The notes beneath the pieces are model-generated. The model searched no databases, had not been told where the DNA came from, and saw only the letters and a program-made list of their open reading frames with translations. A program made the translations under genes and the position numbers. From Bin87 sp965116565 (lineage in GTDB: Bacteria; Chloroflexota; Dehalococcoidia; Lucifugimonadales; UBA3495): DNA of 64,000 nucleotides. Below, piece by piece: positions 9,362-17,415 of the stretch; position 1 is the first letter of the stretch; every line of letters begins with the position of its first letter. The stretch spans positions 868,001 through 932,000 of the forward strand of contig OZ220699.1 in assembly GCA_965116565.1 (NCBI GenBank), read 5' to 3'.

Positions 9362-10210
9362 ATGGTGCAACCACTACGGTTGACCCCCGACCAGGTCAAA
9401 CGCTACAGCCGCCACATCATCATGCAGGATGTGGGCAGCGCGGGACAGCGCAAGATGATGGAGTCGAGCGCGCTGATCATCGGAGCTGGCGGCCTGGGGT
9501 CTCCGTCGGCGGTATACCTGTCGCTGGCCGGGGTAGGAAAGCTGGGCATCGTCGATTTCGACGTGGTGGAACTGTCCAACCTGCAGCGCCAGATCCTGCA
9601 CCACACGCCCGACGTAGGGCGGCCGAAAGTCCAGTCGGCCAAGGACAACATCCAGTCCTACAATCCGGAAGTGGACGTTGTGCTGCACGAGACGTGGCTG
9701 ACCTCCGAGAACGCGTTTGACATCATCGGCCAGTACGACATCGTGATCAACGGGGCGGACAATTTCGCCACGCGGTACCTGGTCAACGACGCGTGCTATC
9801 TGCTGAACAAGCCGCTGATCGACGGGAGCATCCTGATATTCGACGGGCAGGCCACCGTATTCCTGCCGGGCCAGGGTTGCTACCGCTGCCTGTTCCCGGC
9901 GCCGCCGCCTCCAGGCATGGTGCCCAACTGCGCCGAGGCCGGAGTGCTGGGCGCGCTGACGGGGCTGGTTGGGTCGATACAGGCGACCGAAGCGCTGAAG
10001 CACATCCTGGGCATCGGAGAGAGCCTGTCGTCCCGTCTGCTGGTCATCGACGCGCTGAGCATGCAGTTCCGTGAAGTGCGACTGCGGCGCAACCCTCAGT
10101 GCCCGCTGTGCGGGGAAAACCCGACAGTCAAGGAACTGATTGACTACGAGGTGTTCTGCGGAGTGGCCGAAGCGCACGAACCGCTGGCGGTGGCGGCCGG
10201 GGCCGTTTAA
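9362..10210 (+). CDS. MoeB/ThiF-family E1-like adenylyltransferase
   Basis: A 282-residue single-domain E1-like enzyme that adenylates the C-terminal Gly-Gly of a ubiquitin-like sulfur carrier. It has the nucleotide-binding GAGGLGS (41-47), the NLQRQILH motif (73-80), two CxxC zinc pairs (C173/C176 and C247/C250) and the catalytic-type cysteine C190 in NCAEAGVLG. It lacks the C-terminal rhodanese domain of MoeZ. The GGAGG at 9349 sets the start. The next gene is a cysteine synthase, suggesting it charges a CysO-type carrier; it might also serve the ThiS encoded at 33130. No moaD or cysO gene is adjacent. Confidence 0.9.
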   Translation: MVQPLRLTPDQVKRYSRHIIMQDVGSAGQRKMMESSALIIGAGGLGSPSAVYLSLAGVGKLGIVDFDVVELSNLQRQILHHTPDVGRPKVQSAKDNIQSYNPEVDVVLHETWLTSENAFDIIGQYDIVINGADNFATRYLVNDACYLLNKPLIDGSILIFDGQATVFLPGQGCYRCLFPAPPPPGMVPNCAEAGVLGALTGLVGSIQATEALKHILGIGESLSSRLLVIDALSMQFREVRLRRNPQCPLCGENPTVKELIDYEVFCGVAEAHEPLAVAAGAV

Positions 10211-10276
10211 AGGCCTCGCAGCAACCGAGGATCCGATCAATTCGATACTCCGACCGCCAACGTTGAGACGCCGCTA

Positions 10277-11227
10277 ATGCTCACCAAGGCTACCCACAAA
10301 GGTCTTATTTCCACCATCGGCAACACGCCGCTGGTGGAGCTGGAAAACCTGAGTCCCAACCCCAACGTTCGGCTGTTTGCCAAACTGGAGGGTCAAAATC
10401 CCACGGGCAGCGTCAAGGACCGCATCGCGCTCAAGATGATTGAGCGAGCGGAGGCGGACGGGGAGATCACAGCGAACCGGACCATTCTGGAGCCGACGTC
10501 CGGCAACACCGGCATATCACTGGCCATGATCGGCCGGCTGAAGGGCTACAAAGTGTCGGTGGTGATGCCAGAGAACGTGTCGGTGGAACGCACGCAATTA
10601 CTGGAAGCGTACGGCGCGGAAATCATGTACTCGGATGGGTCGCTGGGCACCAACGGCAGCGTGGTGGTTGCGCAGGAAATCGTCGGGAAGAACCCGCACG
10701 ATTACCTGATGCTGTATCAGTACGGGAATGAGGGCAACCCGGAGGCTCACTACGAGGGAACAGGTCAGGAGATCGTCGAGGCGCTTCCGGACGTGGACGT
10801 GTTTGTGGCTGGCCTGGGGACGGGCGGCACGCTAATGGGGAACGCTCGCCGACTCAAGGAGCACCGCAGCGACATCAAGATCATCGCCGTGGCTCCGGAG
10901 CCGGACGATTTCATCTCGGGTCTGCGCCGGCTGGAGGACGGATTCATTCCGCCCATCCTGGACATCAACATGCTGGACAACCGGCTGCTGGTGAACAGTT
11001 TCGATTCCTTCTACATGACCAAGGAATTGATGAACAAGGAAGGGATATTCGCCGGCATCTCCTCAGGATCGGTAATCGCCGGCGCGCTGAAGCACGCGGA
11101 GCGCATGGAGAGCGGGAACGTGGTGTGCCTGCTGGCGGACGGCGGCTGGAAATACCTGAGCAGCCAACTCTGGACCCGTGACTACGAAACGCTGGCGAAG
11201 GAAGCGCAGGGCAAGATCTGGTGGTAA
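10277..11227 (+). CDS. cysM: cysteine synthase, CysM-like (PLP enzyme)
   Basis: A 316-residue fold-type II PLP enzyme. The PLP lysine is K47 in NPTGSVKDRIA; TSGNTG (about 75-80) binds the substrate carboxylate and GTGGTLMG (about 176-183) the phosphate. The C-terminus (ADGGWKYLSSQLW, ending GKIWW) resembles mycobacterial CysM, which uses O-phosphoserine and a thiocarboxylated CysO carrier, rather than ordinary CysK. With the E1-like gene 66 bases upstream this points to carrier-protein-dependent cysteine synthesis. The operon is preceded by a candidate cysteine attenuator and closed by a terminator at 11258. CysK-type activity cannot be excluded. Confidence 0.88.
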   Translation: MLTKATHKGLISTIGNTPLVELENLSPNPNVRLFAKLEGQNPTGSVKDRIALKMIERAEADGEITANRTILEPTSGNTGISLAMIGRLKGYKVSVVMPENVSVERTQLLEAYGAEIMYSDGSLGTNGSVVVAQEIVGKNPHDYLMLYQYGNEGNPEAHYEGTGQEIVEALPDVDVFVAGLGTGGTLMGNARRLKEHRSDIKIIAVAPEPDDFISGLRRLEDGFIPPILDINMLDNRLLVNSFDSFYMTKELMNKEGIFAGISSGSVIAGALKHAERMESGNVVCLLADGGWKYLSSQLWTRDYETLAKEAQGKIWW

Positions 11228-11257
11228 GCGTGCCACCAAACGACCGGCACCCCAAAA

Positions 11258-11285
11258 GCCCGCCGCCACCGGCGGGCCTTTGCTT
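11258..11285 (+). terminator. terminator after cysM
   Basis: A perfect 8-bp G+C stem (11258-11265 with 11270-11277, loop CCAC) followed by CTTTGCTT. It separates the cysteine operon from the nusA operon. Confidence 0.75.
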
Positions 11286-11297
11286 GCCATAACCTCC

Positions 11298-11326
11298 TTG
11301 CCCGCCCGTCGCAACGATGTTATACT
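11298..11326 (+). promoter_or_regulatory. promoter of the nusA operon
   Basis: TTGCCC (11298-11303), 17-base spacer, TATACT (11321-11326). It implies a leader of about 155 bases before nusA. No rimP gene occupies this space. Confidence 0.6.
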
Positions 11327-11405
11327 TCGGCCACACAAACGCCCTGTTGCGGGACTAGATGACCGGATGGTTAACGGCCTGCAACGAGAGGTTCAAGGAT
11401 AGTTC

Positions 11406-11430
11406 AGGCGGGGCGTAAACCCGCCTTATT
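11406..11430 (+). promoter_or_regulatory. hairpin in the nusA leader, possible attenuator
   Basis: AGGCGGG (11406-11412) pairs with CCCGCCT (11420-11426), followed by TATTTCTAT. GTTGC near 11344 and GCAAC near 11381 could form another stem upstream. NusA operons are often autoregulated by attenuation, but no mechanism is demonstrated here. Confidence 0.4.
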
Positions 11431-11489
11431 TCTATGATATTGACCGGGGCACCAACCAGAGAAAATCGTTCGGCTAACGGAGGACAACC

Positions 11490-13304
11490 ATGAAAAGCGA
11501 TTTCATGATGGCGTTGAATCAGTTATCTGCCGAACGCGGTCTACGCAAGGAACTGGTGCTCAACAAGGTGGAGGTGGCGCTCGCCACCGCGTTCCGCCGG
11601 GACAGCGTGGCCGGCGCCAAAAACCTTGCGGTGAAGCTCAACCCCAACACTGGGGACATCAGCATCTTCCCGCTGCGGATGGTTGTGGAGGAAGTGGAGG
11701 ATCCTGAAACGGAGATCTCGCTGGCCGAGGCGTTGATACTCACCCCGACGGCCCAGATCGACGTCGAGATTCCCGAATCAGAAGAGGTTTCGTATGACAC
11801 CAGCCGTATTTCCGCCCAGACGGCGAGGCAAGTGCTGATGCAGGGATTGCGAGAGGCGGAAAGGGAGAAGACTTTTGAGGAATATTCGGGATACCAGGGC
11901 GAGATAATCAGCGGCAGCGTTGAGAGCATTGAAAAAGGCCCGACGGTTTTCATCAATCTGAACCCCCACCAGGCCCAGAATCAGAATCGGGCGCGGGGGA
12001 TCATGCGCCCCGATAATCAGGTGGGCAACGAGCGGTATCGCAAAGGGCAGAACATCAAGGTGTTGCTGGTAGAAGTCCAGCAAACCACGCGTGGACCCGA
12101 AGTCGTGGTCAGCCGATCGCACCGGGACCTGCTGCGTCGACTGATGGAAGCGGAAGTGCCCGAGATCAGCAACGGCACGGTGGAAATACGCGCGATAGCC
12201 CGTGATCCTGGCGTGCGCAGCAAGGTGGCGGTGGCGTCGCACCAGGAGGGCGTTGACCCGGTCGGTTCCTGCATCGGCCTGCGGGGCAACCGCATCCAAA
12301 GCATCGTCAACGAATTGCAGGGCGAAAAGATCGACGTCATCGAGTGGGATTCAAACCCGCAGGTATTGATCGCCCGGGCGCTCAGCCCTGCCGACGTGGG
12401 CGCTGTGGAACTGGAGACGGACGATCGTACGGCGTACGTGGTGGTTCCCGAGAGCCAGATGTCATTGGCCATCGGCCGGGACGGACAGAACGCGAAACTG
12501 GCGGCGAGGCTGACCGGCTGGCGGTTGGACATCAAGAACGTGGAGCAGTGGGAAGCCCTGCGCGCCGTTCGGGCCGCTGAAGCAGCGCGAATTGCGGCTG
12601 AACAGGCCGCCGCTGCTGCGGCTCTTGCTGAGGCCGAGGCTGCCGCGCGCGCCGAAGCCGAAGCGGCCGCCCAGGTTGAAGCCGATACGCAGCCGGTGGC
12701 TCCTGAAACCGCGCCTGAAGTTGAGGCGCTCCCGGTGGCCGAGGCCGCGGAGGCGGCCATCGCGGAAACCGGTCTGGTGGTGCAAGCGCCTGATGTGGAG
12801 GAGACCGCCGAAGCGCCCGAAGAGGTGGAAGCGGTAGCCGTCGCTGATGCGCCGGCAGAGGTCGTCGAGGAGGAAAACGCCGTCGTGGAGCCGGTTGCGG
12901 CTGAGGTCGAGCCGGAGCCGGAACCCGATTACGACGAAGAGGCGCTCCTGGCTCAATTGCTGGAAGAAGAGGAGGCTGCAAAGGCGGCAGCGGAGGCTCA
13001 GGCGGAAGCCGAACCGGTTGGCCTCAGCGTCGATGCGCTGGACAGCCTGACTCTGACCGATGTGATCGAGGAGGCCGACGACGAAGAGGATGAGGACGAG
13101 CCCGAGGATGAATTGCTCGAAGAGGAAATGAGCGATCTTCTGGCGGGGCTACCGAACCTAGCGCCCGACGCCGGTAAGATCCGATTCGCCGAAGATATCG
13201 TGGGTGACTTCAGGGGCAGCACCGGACGTCGGCGGCGCGGCGGTGGAAATCGGCGCGGCGGCAACGTGCCCGGCGCGCGCGGTCCGGGTCCCCGCCGACG
13301 ATAA
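11490..13304 (+). CDS. nusA: transcription factor NusA with long acidic tail
   Basis: A 604-residue NusA, which binds RNA polymerase and RNA to govern pausing, termination and antitermination. The N-terminal polymerase-binding domain (1-125) is followed by S1 (about 130-200), KH1 (SKVAVAS, VGSCIGLRGNRI) and KH2 (PESQMSLAIGRDGQNAKLAARLTGW), ending near residue 350. Instead of E. coli-type acidic repeats there is a low-complexity Ala/Glu region (about 365-560) and a basic RGG-like end (STGRRRRGGGNRRGG). The GGAGG at 11480 sets the ATG start. It heads the operon ylxR-infB-rbfA-truB; rimP is absent. Confidence 0.96.
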   Translation: MKSDFMMALNQLSAERGLRKELVLNKVEVALATAFRRDSVAGAKNLAVKLNPNTGDISIFPLRMVVEEVEDPETEISLAEALILTPTAQIDVEIPESEEVSYDTSRISAQTARQVLMQGLREAEREKTFEEYSGYQGEIISGSVESIEKGPTVFINLNPHQAQNQNRARGIMRPDNQVGNERYRKGQNIKVLLVEVQQTTRGPEVVVSRSHRDLLRRLMEAEVPEISNGTVEIRAIARDPGVRSKVAVASHQEGVDPVGSCIGLRGNRIQSIVNELQGEKIDVIEWDSNPQVLIARALSPADVGAVELETDDRTAYVVVPESQMSLAIGRDGQNAKLAARLTGWRLDIKNVEQWEALRAVRAAEAARIAAEQAAAAAALAEAEAAARAEAEAAAQVEADTQPVAPETAPEVEALPVAEAAEAAIAETGLVVQAPDVEETAEAPEEVEAVAVADAPAEVVEEENAVVEPVAAEVEPEPEPDYDEEALLAQLLEEEEAAKAAAEAQAEAEPVGLSVDALDSLTLTDVIEEADDEEDEDEPEDELLEEEMSDLLAGLPNLAPDAGKIRFAEDIVGDFRGSTGRRRRGGGNRRGGNVPGARGPGPRRR

Positions 13305-13740
13305 AGACCATGATTGGGACGGGCAATACCCGCACGGGAACCAGGTAACCGGAATTCCGAGAAAACGACATACACCGGAACGCAGTTGCATCGCCTGCGG
13401 CCAGAAGGGGCCGAAAGGCACGCTGGTGCGGATCGTCCGCACGCCGGATGGACCGGTGAAACCGGATCCCACCGGACGAGCAAACGGGAGGGGCGCGTAC
13501 CTGTGCAATCGGGTGGCGTGCTGGGAACGTGGCCTGGCGAAACGAGCGCTGGGGCACAGCCTTCGGGTGCAGATTACGGATACCGACCTGGACGCATTAC
13601 AGAACTACTACATTGAGATAATTGAATCCGGCGGGTTTGACAACGGGATGGGTGACGCGACTCACGCATCGGCGGACTCGCGGGTTCAGGCGGTCGCGCC
13701 CCGCAAGTTCGGGCGGATCGATCGGCACGAGGAGGTGTGA
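13204..13740 (+). CDS. ylxR: YlxR (DUF448) family protein
   Basis: The conserved YlxR domain, an RNA-binding fold found between nusA and infB, begins near 13372 with RKRHTPERSCIACGQKG and includes DPTGRANGRGAYLC. The only in-frame ordinary start upstream is a GTG at 13204, inside nusA, giving 178 residues and a poorly conserved 55-residue extension; a non-canonical start after the nusA stop is also possible. A C-terminal extension of about 45 residues follows the domain. The stop codon overlaps the region of the infB ribosome-binding site. The usual ylxQ gene is missing. Confidence 0.85.
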   Translation: MTSGAAPDVGGAAVEIGAAATCPARAVRVPADDKDHDWDGQYPHGNQVTGIPRKRHTPERSCIACGQKGPKGTLVRIVRTPDGPVKPDPTGRANGRGAYLCNRVACWERGLAKRALGHSLRVQITDTDLDALQNYYIEIIESGGFDNGMGDATHASADSRVQAVAPRKFGRIDRHEEV

Positions 13741-13742
13741 TT

Positions 13743-15551
13743 ATGGCAACACAGCAACGCACGGCGGGTCCCAGGCGGGCCCGGCGGGGCGAACCCCGTC
13801 GCAGCACTCCTCGCGCCCTGGTATTGCCGGAAACCCTGACCGTTAAAGATCTGGCCGAGCTTTTGGACCAGTCGCCGGTGGATGTAATCAAGCAGCTGAT
13901 GCGACACGGCATCATGGTTGCGGTGAACCAGGTGATCGATCACCAAGTGGCCACCGTGGCCGCCGCCGCTTACGGCGTAAGAACCCGATTGGCAGAGGCG
14001 ACCGAGGACACAGGGTCCATCAACGCCGGGGCTGGGGACGAAGACCAGGAGTTGATGGAGTCCAGGCCGCCGGTGATCACCATACTGGGCCACGTCGACC
14101 ACGGAAAAACCAGCCTTCTGGACTATATCCGGGAGACGTCGGTAGTCGAAAAGGAAGCGGGAGGGATAACCCAGCATATCGGGGCGTACCAGGTGGCGAG
14201 GGACGGACAACCGATAACGTTCCTGGACACGCCGGGGCACGCGGCGTTCACGGCGATTCGATCGCGAGGCGCTCGAGTGACGGATATCGCGGTCCTGGTG
14301 GTCGCGGCCGATGACGGGATCATGCCCCAGACCGATGAGGCAATCAACCACGCCCGCGCGGCGGAGGTGCCCATCGTGGTGGCCATCAACAAGATGGACC
14401 TGCCGGGAGCACAGCCCGATGTGGTGAAGCGGCAACTGAGCGAACGGAACCTGCTGGTGGAAGAATGGGGCGGGGACGTGATCGCCGTACCTGTGTCCGC
14501 CCAAACCGGTGAGGGCGTTGCAGATCTGCTTGAAAACCTGACCGTGCTGTCGGAGATCATGGAGTTGAAGGCGAACCCGAATCGGGACGCCGCCGGGGTG
14601 ATCGTTGAGGCGACGCTGGACCGCCGCCGTGGTCCGACTGCGACCGTGCTGGTTCAGGCCGGGACGCTGACGGTCGGTGAACACATCGTGGCCGGCGGCG
14701 CCTGGGGAAGGGTGCGGGCCATTACGAACGAGCGCGGCGAATCGATGGACGCCGTTACTCCCGGGTCGCCCGGTGTCATCATCGGCCTGAACGCCACTCC
14801 TGAAGCGGGAGATATCCTGAAGGTGGTTGCCGACGAGCGGACGGCCCGTCAGACTGCCACTCGTCACGGGCAGCGCAGCAGCACCGGCAACCTGGACACC
14901 GTTCTGACCCTGGACAGCGTGGTCAAGCAGATTGACGCCGGGGATGTGAAGGAACTGATCCTGGTGTTGAAAGCGGACGTGCAGGGGAGCGTGGAAGCCG
15001 TGGTGCAATCGGTGGAAAAACTGTCCGATGGCGACGTAAAAGCGCGGGTAATCCACTCAGGGTCCGGTTCGGTCAGCGACTCCGACGTGCAACTGGCCGC
15101 GGCATCGGGAGGCATCATCCTGGCGTTCAACGTTGGGTTTGAAATCGGGGCGGAGCGGACCGCCGAGCGTCTGGGGGTGGAGGTGCGCGAGTACCAGATC
15201 ATCTACCGTCTCCTGGAGGATGTGGAGCAGGCATTGCACGGCATGCTCGAGCCCGAGTTCGAGGAGGTTGTGGTTGGCCGCGCCGAGGTCAGGGAGATAT
15301 TCCCCGGGCGACGGGGCCTGCGCATCGCCGGCTGTCGGGTGCTGGACGGTCGCATCACCCGTCAAGGCACGGTGCGGGTCATGCGCGAGGACGACGTGGT
15401 CGCCGAAACCCAGATGGCGAGCCTGCGGCACTTCAGGGATGAGATCAACCAGGCGACGGTGGGGACCGAGTGCGGCATCGTGCTGGACTCGTTCCACGAC
15501 TATGAGGAAGGCGACCTGATCGTGTCCTATCGCATGGAGCGGGTGAACTGA
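13743..15551 (+). CDS. infB: translation initiation factor IF-2
   Basis: A 602-residue IF-2, which delivers formyl-Met-tRNA to the 30S subunit and promotes subunit joining. After a short N-terminal IF2_N module (VKDLAELLDQSPVDVIKQLM) come all GTPase motifs: G1 GHVDHGKTS, G2 GGITQHIGAY, G3 DTPGHAAF, G4 NKMD, G5 SAQTGEG; then domain II, the IF2-specific domain and the C-terminal beta barrel. The basic N-terminal extension of E. coli IF-2 is missing. ATG 13743 was chosen over GTG 13737 because GGAGG (13731) then has seven-base spacing. Confidence 0.97.
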   Translation: MATQQRTAGPRRARRGEPRRSTPRALVLPETLTVKDLAELLDQSPVDVIKQLMRHGIMVAVNQVIDHQVATVAAAAYGVRTRLAEATEDTGSINAGAGDEDQELMESRPPVITILGHVDHGKTSLLDYIRETSVVEKEAGGITQHIGAYQVARDGQPITFLDTPGHAAFTAIRSRGARVTDIAVLVVAADDGIMPQTDEAINHARAAEVPIVVAINKMDLPGAQPDVVKRQLSERNLLVEEWGGDVIAVPVSAQTGEGVADLLENLTVLSEIMELKANPNRDAAGVIVEATLDRRRGPTATVLVQAGTLTVGEHIVAGGAWGRVRAITNERGESMDAVTPGSPGVIIGLNATPEAGDILKVVADERTARQTATRHGQRSSTGNLDTVLTLDSVVKQIDAGDVKELILVLKADVQGSVEAVVQSVEKLSDGDVKARVIHSGSGSVSDSDVQLAAASGGIILAFNVGFEIGAERTAERLGVEVREYQIIYRLLEDVEQALHGMLEPEFEEVVVGRAEVREIFPGRRGLRIAGCRVLDGRITRQGTVRVMREDDVVAETQMASLRHFRDEINQATVGTECGIVLDSFHDYEEGDLIVSYRMERVN

Positions 15552-15552
15552 C

Positions 15553-15580
15553 CCCCGGGACCCTGGTCCGTGTCCCGGGG
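15553..15580 (+). other. strong hairpin between infB and rbfA
   Basis: CCCCGGGAC (15553-15561) pairs perfectly with GTCCCGGGG (15572-15580). No U tract follows, so it is more likely an RNA-processing or stability element than a terminator. Confidence 0.4.
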
Positions 15581-15648
15581 CCCGATGGCCGGACAACGGC
15601 GAGGGGCATACCAGGTCAGGGACCATCGCAGCATTGGCTGAGGCGAAT

Positions 15649-16044
15649 ATGGCCGACCAGCGTCGCATTGAACGGGTGAACGGGCTGCTGCGGCAGGAAA
15701 TCTCCAGCCTGATCACATCACAGGTCAACGATCCACGGCTACGGGGCCTAGTGACCATCACGCAGGTCCGAACAGCGTCTGATCTGCGGACCGCTCGCGT
15801 TTACGTCAGCGTGATGGGAGATGAGGCCGTCCGGCAGGAAGCGCTGGCCGGGATACAGTCGTCGGCAACGTTTCTGCGCCGTGAACTGCGTGACAGGGTA
15901 TCGCTCCGATACATACCGTTCCTGAGGTTCGTCCTGGATGACGCGATGGTGGAGGCCGACCGGTTGATGCGCATCATCGAAGATCTGGAGGTGTCGGACG
16001 GGGCGGAAAGCGGTGGACTGGCCGCATCTACCGGGCAGGGCTAG
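15649..16044 (+). CDS. rbfA: ribosome-binding factor A
   Basis: A 131-residue KH-fold protein that matures the 16S rRNA 5' end in 30S assembly. Family features include RIERVNGLLRQEISSLI, VNDPRLRGLVTITQV, and the C-terminal RYIPFLRFVLDDAMVEADRLMRII in which the usual P-L-F-D segment is recognisable. The ATG at 15649 has GAGG five bases upstream; a TTG five codons earlier is less likely. The gene ends three bases before truB, in the conserved order infB-rbfA-truB. Confidence 0.95.
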   Translation: MADQRRIERVNGLLRQEISSLITSQVNDPRLRGLVTITQVRTASDLRTARVYVSVMGDEAVRQEALAGIQSSATFLRRELRDRVSLRYIPFLRFVLDDAMVEADRLMRIIEDLEVSDGAESGGLAASTGQG

Positions 16045-16047
16045 GCC

Positions 16048-17043
16048 ATGGCGCCCCGTGGACGGGCCGAGCCAACGGTCCATGGTTTCCTGAACCTCTA
16101 CAAGCCCGCCGGCATGACCTCGATGGAGGCCTTGCGTCGGGTCAAGAGGATTGCAGGGCAAAGGAAGAAAGTGGGGCATGCCGGCACCCTGGACCCGCTG
16201 GCGGAGGGGGTGCTGCCGATCTGCTTCGGCCAGGCCACGCGCCTGATGGAACAGGTGGTATCAGGCAGGAAGCGGTATCGCATGACGGTACGGCTGGGCG
16301 CGCAGAGCACTACCTACGACGCAGAAGGTGAGATCGAGGAAGTTGCCACGCCAGGCGCGCTGACGCGGGGCGACATCGCAACGGCGCTGGTCCGATTCGT
16401 GGGGACCATTGAGCAAGTGCCGCCGATGTACAGCGCGATCAAAGTGGATGGCCGCCGCCTTTATGAACTGGCCCGTGCCGGGAAGGAGATCGACAGGAAG
16501 CCGCGCCAGGTCAAGATTCACGCGATTCGCATTGACGAAATAGACCTCCCACTGTTGAGGCTCACCGTTGATTGCGGCCGAGGCACATATCTGCGGTCGA
16601 TAGCCCACGACCTCGGGCGAATGCTGGGTGTCGGCGGGTACGTAACCGACCTAACAAGATTGTCGTGCGGGAAATTCAAAGCAGAGAAGGGAGTTACGCT
16701 GGATGCACTGGAGCAGGCGGCTGCTGATGGCGACTGGCGAATACACCTGCATCCGGTTGATTCGGCGTTGAGGCATTGGGGGGCAATCCGGGTGACCGGA
16801 CAAGAGGAAGCCGCCATAAAAAACGGGCAAGCCATCCGCGCTGATACGGTGGGGCGCCCGGCCGAGGGGTCCGAGACACGTCGGGCATATAGCGCGGATG
16901 GCGTGTTCCTGGCGATTTTGGAGTTCTGGCACGAGACGGGCCTCTGGCAACCCAGGAAAGTATTCAACAACGTCGAAATCTCGCCCTACGCTGCGGATGC
17001 GCCCACGGTGGGACAGCCGGGGGCCAGGGATGGTTGGGGATGA
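16048..17043 (+). CDS. truB: tRNA pseudouridine(55) synthase TruB
   Basis: A 331-residue TruB, which makes pseudouridine 55 in the T-loop of tRNAs. The catalytic aspartate is in GHAGTLDPLAEGVLP (about residues 43-57). FLNLYKPAGMTS at the start, PPMYSAIKVDGRRLYELAR, and DCGRGTYLRSIAHDLG follow the family order. The C-terminal region is PUA-like, with a tail of about 30 residues. It is three bases after rbfA, and its stop overlaps the start of the next small gene (ATGA). Confidence 0.96.
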   Translation: MAPRGRAEPTVHGFLNLYKPAGMTSMEALRRVKRIAGQRKKVGHAGTLDPLAEGVLPICFGQATRLMEQVVSGRKRYRMTVRLGAQSTTYDAEGEIEEVATPGALTRGDIATALVRFVGTIEQVPPMYSAIKVDGRRLYELARAGKEIDRKPRQVKIHAIRIDEIDLPLLRLTVDCGRGTYLRSIAHDLGRMLGVGGYVTDLTRLSCGKFKAEKGVTLDALEQAAADGDWRIHLHPVDSALRHWGAIRVTGQEEAAIKNGQAIRADTVGRPAEGSETRRAYSADGVFLAILEFWHETGLWQPRKVFNNVEISPYAADAPTVGQPGARDGWG

Positions 17044-17348
17044 GCGCTCCGGACGGAACGTGCGGAGCGTGTGCCAGGGCGTTGGGGGGGTCGAGTTACA
17101 CGTTTCGGCCGCCAGGCGCCGGTGAGGGGGTTACCAAATGCCTGAGGTGCGCGGTGCGCCACTGGCCGATGCTGCGGCGTTCCCTGATCGCGTGCCTGGT
17201 AGTCGGGACTGCGCTGACCGCGTTGAATCAGGGTGATGCCATATTGACCGGGCAATTGTCGGGAGCGCTGGCGTGGAAGATACCGTTGACCTACTGCGTC
17301 CCTTTCCTGGTTGCCACCTACGGGGCTCTGTCCAACAGTCGGAACTGA
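17040..17348 (+). CDS. NrtS-like small membrane protein with N-terminal zinc ribbon
   Basis: A 102-residue protein in two parts. Residues 1-45 contain CGAC and CLRC, a likely treble-clef or zinc ribbon. Residues 47-100 have two membrane segments with LRRSLIACLVVGTALTALNQGD and WKIPLTYCVPFLVATYGALS, which match the small NrtS (nitrate/nitrite transporter) family. Its ATG overlaps the truB stop by ATGA, so it is translated with truB. Transport of nitrate or nitrite is only a family name here; the fused zinc-ribbon half is unusual. Confidence 0.7.
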   Translation: MSAPDGTCGACARALGGSSYTFRPPGAGEGVTKCLRCAVRHWPMLRRSLIACLVVGTALTALNQGDAILTGQLSGALAWKIPLTYCVPFLVATYGALSNSRN

Positions 17349-17356
17349 CCGGACTT

Positions 17357-17392
17357 ATTTAAAATGGCGCGTACCCGAAGAGGACGCGCCAT
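17357..17392 (-). terminator. terminator of lexA
   Basis: ATGGCGCGT (17364-17372) pairs with ACGCGCCAT (17384-17392). Read on the minus strand the stem is followed by TTTAAAT, so it terminates lexA; it may also stop the convergent truB operon. Confidence 0.7.
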
Positions 17393-17415
17393 CGTATCGG
17401 CCGAGTCCGGGTGGT

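Noticed and set aside
13314..13616. 100-codon frame overlapping ylxR
   Set aside because: Starts at an ATG after the nusA stop but is out of frame with the conserved YlxR motifs.
16986..17255. Minus-strand frame opposite the truB end
   Set aside because: No start signals, and it overlaps two well-supported plus-strand genes.
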